Positions 44,801 to 56,043 of a stretch of DNA of 64,000 nucleotides are shown here, piece by piece. A model generated the notes under the pieces. It worked only from the letters and a program-made list of their open reading frames with translations. It did no database searches and was not told the DNA's origin. The stretch is from the NCBI GenBank assembly GCA_037974665.1, contig CM075772.1:43366552-43430551 (forward strand), in the 5' to 3' direction. How positions within the stretch are numbered: the stretch's first letter is position 1; every line of letters begins with the position of its first letter. The DNA comes from Ehretia macrophylla (lineage: Eukaryota; Streptophyta; Magnoliopsida; Boraginales; Ehretiaceae). A program made the position numbers and the translations under genes.

Positions 44801-46160
44801 TTTGGAATTGTAATCCTTTTTGTGCTTCTCTTGTGTAATCCTTGTTTTATGATTGTTTTTTGTTCTTGGTGGAATTGTTTGCTGGAAAGATAGGAACCAT
44901 TCAGAGGTTTTTGGTTAGGATCGTTTTCGCAGAAGCAAATTCTTGTATGGTCTAAAATCATGTTCTTACATATAGTCTCAGTCAATCATATTTTGTCACG
45001 TCATAGATTCTATTAATTAATAATTGTAGAAAATCTCTCAAGTATAATAATTTGCTGAAAAGCCCTTCGAACCTCATTTCACTTTAGACTATTCACAGCG
45101 TCACCAAAAAATCAATCGTCATCACCACCACAAGAAACCTATCGTCGACACTAGCAAACTTGTTCCGGACATCGGCAAATTCTTGGCTAGTCTAAAACCA
45201 AATATGGGGACATGGTTTTAATCAATAAAATTTTGCCACATCATCATAATATCAGTAATTTCACTTTTTATTATCCCGAAACTGAATAAGCTAACTATTT
45301 ACTTTATAAATCTCAAAGCTGAATAAGCTAACTATGGTTAAATATAATAAAAAAACATTCTAACCAACCCACGTAATGAATTCTAACCAATACAATTCTA
45401 TGGTTAGTTAATACAATTCTATTTATGCCTTTTGAAGCACTGGTCGCATAACCAAACAATTATCTTCAATTAGATAGAACACCAAGTGATGACAAAATTT
45501 TAGTGAGCAGCATTGGAAATAGCATTCGTCGCACTCAAGATTGTTATTCGCCACCTCTGTTGTCCTGTCCTTCGTCATAGAGTTTTGTCGCCTCCGCCAT
45601 TGTCCGAGCAGCTGTTTTGTGTATGATTTGAGGAGTAACACTATTAAGAACATTCTTGTTGAAAGCTTGATTTCGCTTAATTTTTTGGTGTTGGTGGTGG
45701 GAGGTGGTGGAGTCGGTGATGGCAGTGGAGATTAGGCTTGAGCTTCCGAAGGGGTTGGTGGATTTGGTTGTGCTACGCAATTTGTTAAACTTTATGGGTT
45801 ATTTTCATAATTAAAATAGATTAAGACCATATGTGTGGGGCTATAGTCTTAAACCATATAAAAAGAGTAAAAAAACTATTTCTGTAGATAAAAGAACACT
45901 AAAAGACTAAGAATACCCCTATATTTAATATATGTTGCGGGATTAATGGTGAATATGTAACACAAAAGAAAATATAGACTTAAATAGTTATAGTTATAGT
46001 AATTTTCAAACCTGTTAAATATATATTAGTTATAATTTTTATTATAAATTATCTTAAATGATTGTAGTTATTGTTTTTTTTTTCCGACAATCGATTTCTA
46101 AATTTGATAACAATCGCGTCTTAATAAACTTGTTAAAAATCTAAGAATTGTTTGTGATCT
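44801..46160. other. Gene-free stretch, PP2 F upstream
   Basis: No gene. The string 'AATACCCCTATATTTAATA' near 45910 and 'CGATTTCTAAATTTGATAA' near 46090 belong to the PP2 5' flank shared with D and E. Confidence 0.5.
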
Positions 46161-46165
46161 AGCGG

Positions 46166-46284
46166 GTAGCCACGTAATATTAGAACAAGACATGCAACTT
46201 CCTCCTATAAATACGTGACGAGCTCGAGAAAGAAAACGCAAACAAAAGAAGTTTGAGACCTAGCATTACCATAAAAGAAACACG
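46166..46284 (+). promoter_or_regulatory. Promoter and leader of PP2 copy F
   Basis: GGTAGCCACGTAATATTAG at about 46165 and TATAAATA at 46206-46213, then a leader nearly identical to that of copy D up to ATG 46285. Confidence 0.7.
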
Positions 46285-46860
46285 ATGGTAAACACAACCC
46301 CAGCTTTGTATAAATGTGTGTGTGTGTGTGTGTGTGTGTGTTTTTAATGCTGCTTCATCGGCTTGTTTCTAATTATATAATGCGTCCGCAACTTAACAAG
46401 TGTTTTTGTCTCTTGTTCAATAGGGAGATAAGATCCCGGCCATACCAGCAAGAGATCTTCACATCTTTGATGGAAACAACAAAGCTCACTGGAGCTGGCT
46501 AGTCGATTCCTGAGCTTGTAGACGACACTGTGCTTAACATCGTGGGAGTTATAGAAACTAGTCCGCTAATAACACCTCCCTATGGAGTATACCTTGTGTA
46601 CCACCTCATGGACAGCCGCCTAAATGTTTGATGCGGCATATGCTGCTGTAGGGACTGAAGAGTACCACCCGATTACTCTCTATCCACCACCAATTGTTCG
46701 GGACGACATGTGGTGCGAAGTTGAGCTTGGAGGTTATCCAAACAGCCCAGAAGGTGGTCATCGTGAGCTGCTGATTATTCGCTTGAAGGGGATCGATGAT
46801 TATAATCAGAAATCTGGTCTCAAACTGAAGGGTATTGAATTCCGTGCTCGTAAACCCTAA
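46285..46860 (+). pseudogene. PP2 copy F: stop, lost intron 2, frameshift
   Basis: Exon 1 starts MVNTTPAL; intron 1 begins in a GT microsatellite. Exon 2 from 46424 reads 'IPARDLHIFDGNNKAHWSW' and 'LVDS', then TGA at 46511-46513. There is no intron 2: exon 3 sequence 'ELVDDTVLNIVGV' follows one base out of frame, 'PPYGVYLVYHL' comes next, and a further one-base shift near 46610 leads to the open part 46624-46860 ('DAAYAAVGTEEYHPI', 'MWCEVELGGYPN', 'SGLKLKGIEFR'). A deletion removed intron 2 and the first codons of exon 3. Non-functional, although promoter and C-terminal frame are preserved. Confidence 0.85.
46315..46341 (+). repeat. TG microsatellite in intron 1 of copy F
   Basis: About 13 TG units at the expected donor; copies B and D have only a few. 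Confidence 0.85.
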
Positions 46861-47336
46861 AATTATGGAAACAAATTAATAAATCCGACTGTGTATGTGT
46901 TTCCTAGTGTGTGTTATATGGGACGCCTAGATATGGTGGTCCCTTTAATTATGATAATATTTCTATGTACGTATGCATGAATGTTGGTGAGTATAACCAA
47001 TAAAATCAGTCGGAATAAATAAATGATCAGAAATTTAAGTCCTGCTTTTGTGTTTCCTAACTAGTGTCTTTGATGTTTGCTTTTTCTAATTCCTTTAAAT
47101 CTATTGTGAATTGTATTGATATTTATGTTGAAATTTTGCTTACGACGACTCAAGTGAATACATACGCATTCCTCTTTCCGAGTAAATAAGCATAGCAAAT
47201 TCACATGTCAAAATTAAACGAGTAATGATCAATGATCAATAATTAAAAATTTGATGATAAAGTTGAAGGATCAACATTGAAAATTTTTTTTCTAAAAAAA
47301 TAGGAAGTCGGGTTGTTCCATATAAAAATAAATAAA
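46861..47336 (+). repeat. 3' flank of PP2 copy F
   Basis: Single 3' unit ('TATGGTGGTCCCTTTAATTA', 'CCAATAAAATCAGTCGG', AATAAATAAATGA). No gene after about 47040. Confidence 0.6.
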
Positions 47337-47572
47337 GCCAAGAATGTCACCTTTTTTTTTGTTTTTTTATTAAAGAGGGGCGGTACCCTCCAGAATTTTA
47401 TTAATAAAGAAAAAGGTACAAGAACGAAGGGGACATTAAGCCTAACCTTCGTGGAAGGATGAAGATTTACCTGCCCCATCGTCCAACTATTCTAAAAGGG
47501 GTACAAGCACCCTTTTTTACAATAGCCTATATAGAAAACATTAAATCTAGAAAAATCTAATCCTAACCAATT

Positions 47573-48058
47573 TCAGAATCTAGAGCAAGGAAGACCAAGT
47601 TTATCAATCTTGACCATACCTTGAAGTTGTTTGTGCCCTGTTGTATCTTGTATGATAGTCGCACACCTTGCTTTAGCTCTCAAATTTGCAAGATAGTCAG
47701 CTGGTTGATTACCTTTACGAAAGATGTGAGTAAGGATTCCATTGCTAGTAACTAAATAACTTCTAGCTCTCCTTATCTCCTGAGTAATATCCCAAGATCC
47801 TTGTTTGCCTCTGTTCACAAGCTCAACTGTGCTTAAAGAGTCCATTTCTGCCCAAACATTACAATATCCCGAGTCTAAACACAATCTCAGACCAAGGATA
47901 AGAGCCAGTAACTCAGCTTTAATGGCTGATTGGGTAATGAAAGGACAGTAAAAACATTTAAGCAAGTTTCCTTTATTGTCTCGGATAATACCTCCACTTC
48001 CAACAATTTTATCTTGGATCTGAACACTTCCATCCACGTTGAGTTTCACATGATTCAA
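47573..48058 (-). pseudogene. LINE RNase H
   Basis: 161 codons, open: 'KLNVDGSVQ', 'IKAELLALILGLRLC', 'VWAEMDSLSTVEL' and 'HIFRKGNQPADYLANL', so all four acidic positions are present. C-terminus 'LQGMVKIDKLGLPC'. A stop at about 48060-48070 separates it from zf-RVT and the upstream RT is missing. Confidence 0.88.
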
Positions 48059-48070
48059 GGTAGGTTTAAT

Positions 48071-48697
48071 CTATCTAACCACTTGAATATCTTTCCTTTC
48101 CTTCCTCAAAATAGAATAGTTAAAATGATTTACAATGAAATAATCTCCTTTCCATTGTTTTCTTTTAATAAAGCCAGCATGATGTAACTGGAAAACAAGT
48201 TTTCCAACTTTCCAAATGATTGTTTTGCCACACATCTTAATGTTCTGATGTTTAACAACATTTCTAGCTTCCCAAAGAAACCAAATGATAAACAAAGAAA
48301 TCAGAATTCTCACATGATCTCTACAAATATAATCTCCAGAAAATAACCAAGCAAAAAACGAATAAGAAAAATTAGAGGAGTTAGGTATATTAACTCCAAA
48401 CAAATTAGTATAGAACACCCAAACTTCTTTGGCAATTAAACCAGTAAAGAGACAATGAGATATGGATTCGACATTATCGCAGCATTGACATTTGGAAGCA
48501 AGACACATACCTTTCTTTTGCAATCTATCATCGGTAGGTAACCATTTTTGTACGACTCTCCAAGTCAGCATGGATATTTTAGATGTGATAGACTTGTCCC
48601 ATATTCTCTCAAAAATGAGTCTTTTAGTACCTGCATTTCTGCAAACTTCCCAAGCATATTTAAGGCTAAAGTCACCATGGTTCGTAAGAGTCCACAT
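48071..48697 (-). pseudogene. LINE zf-RVT region
   Basis: Reads 'WTLTNHGDFSLKYAWEVCRN', 'RIWDKSITSKISMLTWRV', 'CQCCDNVESISHCLF' and 'SLFIIWFLWEARNVVKH'. Close relative of the 9510-10394 copy. Open for 208 codons, then a stop before RNase H. Confidence 0.88.
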
Positions 48698-48770
48698 AGA
48701 GTTGTTAGTGGAGTCAGAATCAAACTCAACATTTTTTATTCTTTCTGCTAAATGCCAAGAATGTCACCTT

Positions 48771-49661
48771 ATATGAACAAAAATTGACACTTGTTTTGTG
48801 CTTGAATTCATGTTCGTGGGTTCAACTATCACTTTATTTTTTGATGCAACGTTTTTTTTAAAATTCTATAAAAAAAATTCAGCAATTATTCCACGATTTA
48901 TTTTTTAATTTATTCTAAAAATAGATAACATAAATAAATATTCAGCTTTTCGTTTTTGCATACTTAAATGCTTTGCAAGATTAGTGGAGATGGTTACTGA
49001 CTCTTCTCTTAGTAACTATTTTCACTATGATATTTTTTGGTAATTCTTATTACTTGTAATTGCTTTTAGCTTTTTGTAAAAATCTAATATGGGAATTTTT
49101 GTAAGGAGAGGTTGTTTGTATCTCTTCTACATTAGATTCGACAACGGGGCAAGAAAGTCCCCCCGTCCTCTCATAGAAGTTAGGCTCTATCTCCCCTTCC
49201 ATTCTTGTACGTCTTTTTGATATCAATATAATCCTATAGGGTAGTACCATCTTTTACCTTAAAAATAAATAAATAAATAAATATTTTCAAGATTTATTTT
49301 ATAAATAATCATAAAACCACAATAAATGTCATTATTTAAAATTATTCCCAAATATAAAATGGTCATCAGACTTATTTGACCTTTGAAACCTTAGTCAGAC
49401 GATGATTGAATTTTGGTATTTGGTAATAAAATGTTATAAAATAATGAAAAACACTATAAAATTTAATACAGTAATTGCTTGCTATACTAATAAAGATTAA
49501 AGAATGACCAAGGAATAGCCATATAATACATATCCACAAACTTGCACATGTTTATAAACTTTTTTTTTTTTTTTGCCAAACACGTTTATAAACTAGAGAG
49601 AGAGAGGGAGGGAGTGCTATGATGATACCGTTTACGGTGTGAAGTATTCCACCTTATAAGG

Positions 49662-49725
<64 letters not shown>

Positions 49726-50040
49726 TTGGAAAATGTGCAGTAACTAAAAACATACAATACAGATGAGAGGCTGTGATATAGGTTTTCTTAAATGGCAAAG
49801 AAAATCCAAAATCAAGGCCAAGAAAAAAAAATTAGGATTTTGTTAATTTTGTGTTGAAATCGTGAAATTAATTCTACCTCCGAAGTCATAAACACATGTT
49901 ATTATGAAAAAGTAAATGCAATTTCACAAACCAAAGGACCACTTTCAGGAAACATCAATGAAAATATTGTTGAAGTGGCTATACCACTTTCATCTCATGA
50001 TTTTTTTTTTTTAATCTTAGGCAACATTTAGAAATTAAAT
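48771..50040. other. Gene-free stretch with a LINE 3' end and a TA microsatellite
   Basis: About 49080-49270 (+) resembles the LINE 3' UTR ('GAAAGTCCCCCCGTCCTC', 'TTGTACGTCTTTTTGATATC') with an AATAAATAAATAAATA tail. At 49663-49722 stands a run of about 30 TA. No gene. Confidence 0.6.
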
Positions 50041-50300
50041 CATTGCAAAAAAGTTAAAAAGAATCACAAATGACTTTATGTAACAATTGTTTTGTCGTTG
50101 AATTCGCTTCCGTTGTGTATTATCTACGTCAACGGTGTTTTTGCAAATAAATAGTAACGATAAAAAATTATTACAATTTATTCTTTTAGCAAAGGGTTTT
50201 TCTAAAGACTACATGATAAATGTTCTCTTATTTGTGACGATTTTAAAGTGTAACAACAACGATATTAAATACTTTTTGAGACAGTTTTTGCTAGTATTAT
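50040..50300. repeat. Dispersed repeat (copy of 16855-17140)
   Basis: Diverged copy, see the entry at 16781. Non-coding. Confidence 0.6.
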
Positions 50301-50304
50301 TATT

Positions 50305-50623
50305 ATTTTTTGGATAAAGAAAGGGGACTTCCCTCAGAGACTTTATTAATAAACAAAATATTTACGAGGATGGAGGGGGACAAAAAATTTAATTACAAGG
50401 ATTCAATATAAAGATAGATATAAAGAACAGCTCAAAAAGGAACCTAAAATCTAAAATGGGAAAGGGCTGCCTTGTCAATTCGGATCATACCTCGAAACCT
50501 TTTGTAGTTGTCAGTTGATTCAATCACTTGAAGACCCGTAGCATTGACTTCTTAGATTAACAAGAAAGTTTGTTGGCTGGCTGCCTTTTTCTGAAAATGT
50601 GAGAAATAGTAGCTCTATAATCT
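50305..50623 (-). mobile_element. LINE 3' part, cut by the Athila LTR
   Basis: Minus strand: RNase H end ('ISHIFR', 'QPAN', 'VNLRSQCYG' over frames), 'MIRIDKAALSHFR', 3' UTR and the terminal GGGACTTCCCTC. At 50624 the Athila LTR begins. The missing 5' part of this LINE should have been on the other side of the Athila element. Confidence 0.7.
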
Positions 50624-51856
50624 TGTTGTGTAATTTGTAACGCAAGTGTACATGTCGCAACAAATAATAAAATAATAAATAAGAATCGTTCCCATGAGGA
50701 TTGAGATTATTAATTACCAAAATTGGTTTAGCTTTAATTTTATTCAGATGACCAAAACTTGAGAATTTGTAATTATAAACTAAAGTGTTAACAAAAATAA
50801 CGAAAATAACAACTAAGCAAATGCGAATTTGATGGAAAATTTGATTCAATAATTGGAGAGTTCTAGGGAATACGATTTCACTAAGATTTATCCTACTCGA
50901 AGCTGTTGATTAAATCTAATTGACGACTATTCCTTATGTTGCCAACAATTTCACTAAGATAGATACTAATCTTTCTCAAGCATCAATACCCTACCCTAAT
51001 AAGTAAGCTACCTACATCTCTGTGATAACTGTGAACTTATGGAATGCATTAAGCCCAAGAAATTTAAATGTTGCACTAGATCTCATAACTATCTCTAATT
51101 TATGACAATTTAATGATACTCCACACATGGTCTAGTTTAGTTATCACTTCACAGTCTCAAACTAAACCACAAAATAAGCAATTATTGGCCAGATAATCAC
51201 AAGCATTACGTATAGTGTGAAATATTAAGCATAAAAATAGAATAATCAATCAACCAATCAATTTAACATAATTCGAGTAATCAAAATATGGCTACATCGT
51301 ACCCCTAGAAAAGTAATTTAGCAACTCATAATCAACAAAAATGAAATCAAGAATCTATTAAAATTCATGATGAGAGAAAGAAAAAACTAGAAATCTCAAG
51401 AAAAACGTGGCTAATATCGTCACTGATCCGTCCCTCCTCGTCAATCTTGCAGTTTCCTTGCATTTTCTCCTCTCCAAACTTTTGGTTTTTCTCTCAAGAG
51501 CTAGCAGCCTCCCAGCCAAGAACTCCTTTTCTCAACGTATGATATCCTCTTTTATCGTAGGGTTTTCTTCTTTTTGCGCCCTTTTACCAAATTGCCCTTA
51601 AAAACCCTGCGACGTTGCGCAGCTGCGCAATGATTGCGCCACTTCTATTTTCTCTTTGATTTCTTCACTTACTGCATAAAAGATTGCCCTTGTTCATCTT
51701 TCTTCAACCTTTGCCTCAAAATCCATGTTTTTCCACATAATTCACCTACATCACAAAACAAACATGGAACCAATCAATTTGCTCCTATATTACTCAAGAA
51801 CTAACAAAATTAAAGTAAAAAGGTGCTGAAATAATATATCAATATTACACCCAACA
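50624..51856 (-). repeat. 3' LTR of the Athila element
   Basis: Bounded by TGTTG and CAACA on the + strand, about 1233 bp. The string 'GCAAGTGTACATGTCGCAAC' near 50640 is typical of Athila LTR ends. The polypurine tract AAGTTTGAGGGTGTT (minus strand) touches its right end. Confidence 0.75.
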
Positions 51857-53357
51857 AACACCCTCAAACTTAAACTTTGCTTGTCCTCAAGCAAAAGACA
51901 CAACTAAAGAAAGAAACAAATTAAAAACTAAAGTCATGAAAGCAATGCTGTAAGATGGTAAATTTTCACGGCCTCAGTAGCTTTATCCCAACTCAATAGG
52001 TAACTTTCAATCACAAGCATGAGAAATAATAACTTCACAAAAGTTGCATTTTACTTCAAATCCCCCATGTGAGTGTGTGAATAGCCTCTATCCTAATCAA
52101 TTGTACCCGGATGAGTTTATGCAAGTTAAGTGAATTATCAATATGGATTTTTTATTTTCAATCACTTAGGACTTCATAAGCTCACTTTTTTTGCCACTCT
52201 CCACTAATGTAGGTTAATCATAGCATTAAAGATCAGTAGGACTTTAGATTTGGTTGTAACGTGTGGCTAGGGTTAGGGTAGGATAATGGATATAAAATAA
52301 CGCTAAACTACCTGTAAGCACACAACTATTCGAGGATGTTCAATGGAGCACATGCCAACTAAACTTCGTACCACCAAAACTATTCAACACATCTCTTTTT
52401 CTTTCATCTTTCATTTCACTTCCCCAAAAATTATTCACAACATTTAAAAATACATAAAGAGTCCACACTCCCCCAAACTTGCATTTTGATACTAATTACA
52501 AGGAGTGTGGCTCTTCTCGTTTCTTTTCATTCTTTTCTTTTTCTTTTGTTTTTCTCAATATTTCATGGTTTTTTTCTTTTCTGAAACAAAACAACACATC
52601 ACCAAATCATCAAACCTCATATCATTCAATACAAAACATACCTCCATATAATCATCCTAGAACAATCATATGTTATAAGTAGAAAGGTTATTAATTGGGG
52701 GAATCAACTTGACAAGTTAATGAAGAATTTGTAGGTTGCACATGAAAAAAAAAAAGCTAATTAGGCTTAAATTGGTGGACTAGGGATATTCAATCATTAC
52801 AAAGGTTGGCTTGAAAGGCTCAAACGATCCAAAAATGGCCTAAATCATTTCTCTAATGCTATGCAACCTAGGATTTCGCCTCGAGTGACAATCAAGCAAG
52901 TTCTAAAGTCCTATACTCATTCATTTTTTTTTTTCTTCCCTTAAACTCACATAAACCTTCTCTAAGCGACAACATACTAGGCGAGGCTAAGTGCGCAAAA
53001 TGTGGGGATTTTCTGTAAAACAAAACTATGCTTCAGCCAATTATCCTTATTACTATCATGTCATTCGTACGCTACTCATCATCGACCTATTTCTTATATT
53101 TTCAGCATTACTTTCAATCTTTTTTTTTTCAGTTTTTTAGCTTTTTTTTTTTTCAAATTTTCTGATTTTTTTTTTAAATTTAAACAATGAAAACACATAA
53201 TGAAAATAACTAAAACATGTAACAGAACACCAAAAATAACACACAACTCAGAACAAGTAAAGAGACGCCACCCCCAAACTTAAAAAGAAAACATTGTCCT
53301 CAATGTGAAAACACTAAAAAAAAACAAAGGAGTAGCAACTTCCCTGAAAAGCTGGAG
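51857..53357 (-). other. Athila 3' non-coding region
   Basis: No gene. Carries 'TTGCTTGAGGACAAGC' (minus strand, near 51885) and 'TTGAGGACAATGTTTT' (near 53300), two strings common in Athila 3' regions, and several poly-T/poly-A runs. Confidence 0.65.
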
Positions 53358-54466
53358 TCATTCATCATCTGGAGGGAAGTAGTGACTAATCGATAGAAAG
53401 GGGTGTAAAGCAAGTGCTGGCGGAACACCCAATTTCTTCCATATCTTTGCCATGTATTTGAAACTCTGCTCTTGCCTAGCAGCTAACTCATCTTGCCGCT
53501 GGATAATCAGGAGCAATCTTTCCCCAAGGCGGTCTTCCTGCTCTAACCTCTCTTGTTGCCCCTTATCCATGTCTTGGCACAACTGCGCTATTTCCTAACG
53601 CAAGGCCTGAATATCAGTGGTAGGGGCCTCTCCCTGATCTATCTGTTCAGTCTCCTGTTGCGCCATGCGAGTCCCCAAAGTTTCTATGGTGATATGCGTT
53701 CAAGGCACCTAGGGATGTATCATCTCCTCAGTCTCAGAAAATGGCACTCCAGCTGCTAGACATAACCTAGTAATCAAGGCAGGGTGCGGAAGTCCTCCAG
53801 TCATGCGCCCTTTCAAGTATTACAAAATAGACCGCTCGATCACCCTCCTCACATCAATGCTTAACTGATTTCCTATGGCGTAATTTAAGATGGCTCTTCT
53901 CGCGAGACTTCATATGTGTTTCCCGTTGGTAGGAGCGTGGCACAGATGAACAGGTGCCACACTTTAATCTCGTTACGCATTCCAGACGATGGGAAACTAA
54001 TCACCTTTTTTCCTTTCTTTTTCCAAGCAACTCTATTATCTGTTAAGTACGTGAGGATGGCAGTTGGATCAAGCTCATCTCCATGGGTATTGTAAAAGTC
54101 CTCATTAACATCTGGTACTTAGTAAAATCTATTTATAGCAGTCCGATCAAATGAAACAGGCTTCCCACGAACCATAACCCACTTGTCTTGGTGCTCTTGT
54201 GCATTAGCATAAAACTCCCTAACCAACAACACATAACACAGCCTAGGAGATTTGATGAAATGAGTCCAGTGCTGTGATTCAACATGTTGTGCAATAATAG
54301 GTCCAGGGTCCTCAAAACCACGCTAGACGACCAAAGATTTTTTAATGATAGTCTCAGTATAATGAGCTTTAGCCGCCTCACTAACAAATATGTGCGTATT
54401 CAAAGCAGGCCTAGATGTGGATGTAGATGCACCATAAGTTGAACCTCGTTTTCTTTTAGGAGCCAT
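53358..54466 (-). pseudogene. Athila env-like ORF (plant transposon protein domain)
   Basis: From the ATG at 54466 the frame reads 'MAPKRKRGSTYGAS', 'SEAAKAHYTET', 'FANA/FYANAQEHQDKWVM' type strings and 'VRGKPVSFDRTAINRFY', then 'WHLFICATLLPTG'. At least two in-frame stops and one frameshift (near 53890) precede the final part, a Gln/Glu-rich segment with coiled-coil look ('RLEQEDRLGERLL', 'IIQRQDELAARQEQSFKYM'). This is the conserved 'putative plant transposon protein' of Athila second ORFs. Function unknown; here it is broken. Confidence 0.8.
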
Positions 54467-56043
54467 GGCTATCTAGAATAATCAATTAAAGTCAACTGTT
54501 CACTCACACCCAACTGTTCAATCACAAGTTTTAACACAACAGTCCCATGCACCACTACGTAACTAAGAACCACCCAACAAACTCAATAAAATCTACAACG
54601 ATCATAATCGGTTCCAAAATACACCCAGCATAAAAACCATACGAACAACGAGCAGTGCCCAGCCAACAACAACACAGTCACCAATTTCCCAATCAATGCA
54701 AAACTCCAAAGGATTTCTAGTCACAAGGCAGACAACAAAACGCACTAACAGACACACCAAGGATGCAATCAATATCTCAATGCCCACAATCACAAAACAA
54801 CCACGCATTCAAACACCCTTGAGATTCTAAATACTCAAAGCTCACACAAACCGCCGTGCACGACTCCTAAAATTTTTTTTCTTTTTTTTTTTTTCTAAAT
54901 AAAGATTTTGTTTCAACTCAACTGCAGGCACAACAACTATTAAACACCTTTGAGATTTAGCTATGAACAATCCAAACAAACTGGTACGTAATGCAAAATT
55001 TCTGGTGCGTTGCTCTTTTTGTTTTTTTTTTTTCAAAATAAAGATTCTTCAATGCAAAACACTAAAATTGTGGACTTACGTCGTGGTTGTTGGTGAGCAG
55101 TTGTGTCGCCGTCGTGGGCTCGTCGTCGTCGACGGTGGGGTTGGGTCGTGGTTATGGTGTCGATGAGAGATGGAGAGAGAGCGGATGAGAGATCTAACGA
55201 GAAGGCCGTACCGTCGTCACCGGTGCTTGCTTGTGAGAGAGAGACGACGCGAGAGGTGCTGATCAGCGCCGTCGTCGATATGAGCCCGAGGTGGTGTTGC
55301 TTCGTCGGCGGCACGCTGGTTCCTCTTTTTTTTTAAAAACCTTCGGCTATGGTGAGTTAAGAATGAGTTTCCGTGAGAGAGAGCAACAGAGGGAAAGGTT
55401 TTGGGTTGGCATTTTTAAGAGGCTAAAGTGATTAGTGTTTGATGTTGGAGATGGGTTTGGATAGTTGGGATATGGTTGTGGGTCGGTTTTAGAGGCTACC
55501 ATAGGTGGGTTCGATCTGATGTGATGAGTATGGAAAGTAGTGTTATGTGATGTGGGTTTGGTAAGAGAATGTGGGCCGCGGGTTGGGTAAGTAGGATGTT
55601 GGTTTTTTTTTTTTTTTTTTCAAACGTCAGAGGGGCAAGGCGCCAGCGCAATAGCGCTTCTTTTAGTGCAACAGCGCTGCTGTCTTCTTTTGTGTAGCAG
55701 CTGCGCTATAATTTAGCGCAACAGTGCTACTGCACAACTTTATTTCTTCTTGTTTGTCTCTTCCATGCACGCAACCTCTTCACCCCAAACACGAATTTCT
55801 CCATATTTTCTCCTCTAAACGACTTAGTAGAGCCTCCCCTTGCCTCGACTTCCCCCAAACTTTTCTTGAATCTATCATGACAATAATAAATAAATAAATA
55901 AATGAACCATTTAGCTACGACATATATAACTTCAAGAAAAAACTAAAAACAACTGACACTATCAAATCAAGAAGAGCAAGAAACTTTGGGTTGTCTCCCG
56001 AAAAGCGCTTGTTTTAACGTCGACAGCCCGACAGAGCAATTTC
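54467..56043 (-). other. Athila pol-env spacer
   Basis: No gene. A GC-rich patch (55070-55320) with 'GTCGTCG' strings and several GCGCAACAGCGC-type short palindromes (55640-55735) stand out. Confidence 0.6.

Larger units (their letters stand above)
47354..48753 (-). mobile_element. LINE with a 17-bp target-site duplication
   Basis: GCCAAGAATGTCACCTT is found at 47337-47353 and 48754-48770, bracketing a 1.4-kb 5'-truncated LINE whose A tail appears as T runs at its left end. Domain order on the minus strand is zf-RVT, RNase H, 3' UTR. The unit therefore inserted once, as a truncated copy, and has not been moved since. Confidence 0.93.

Noticed and set aside
49663..49722. Frame with repeated Tyr-Ile
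   Set aside because: Translation of the TA microsatellite.
55033..55336. Overlapping GC-rich frames on both strands
   Set aside because: They lie in the Athila pol-env spacer and show simple-repeat composition (GTCGTCG), not a protein family.
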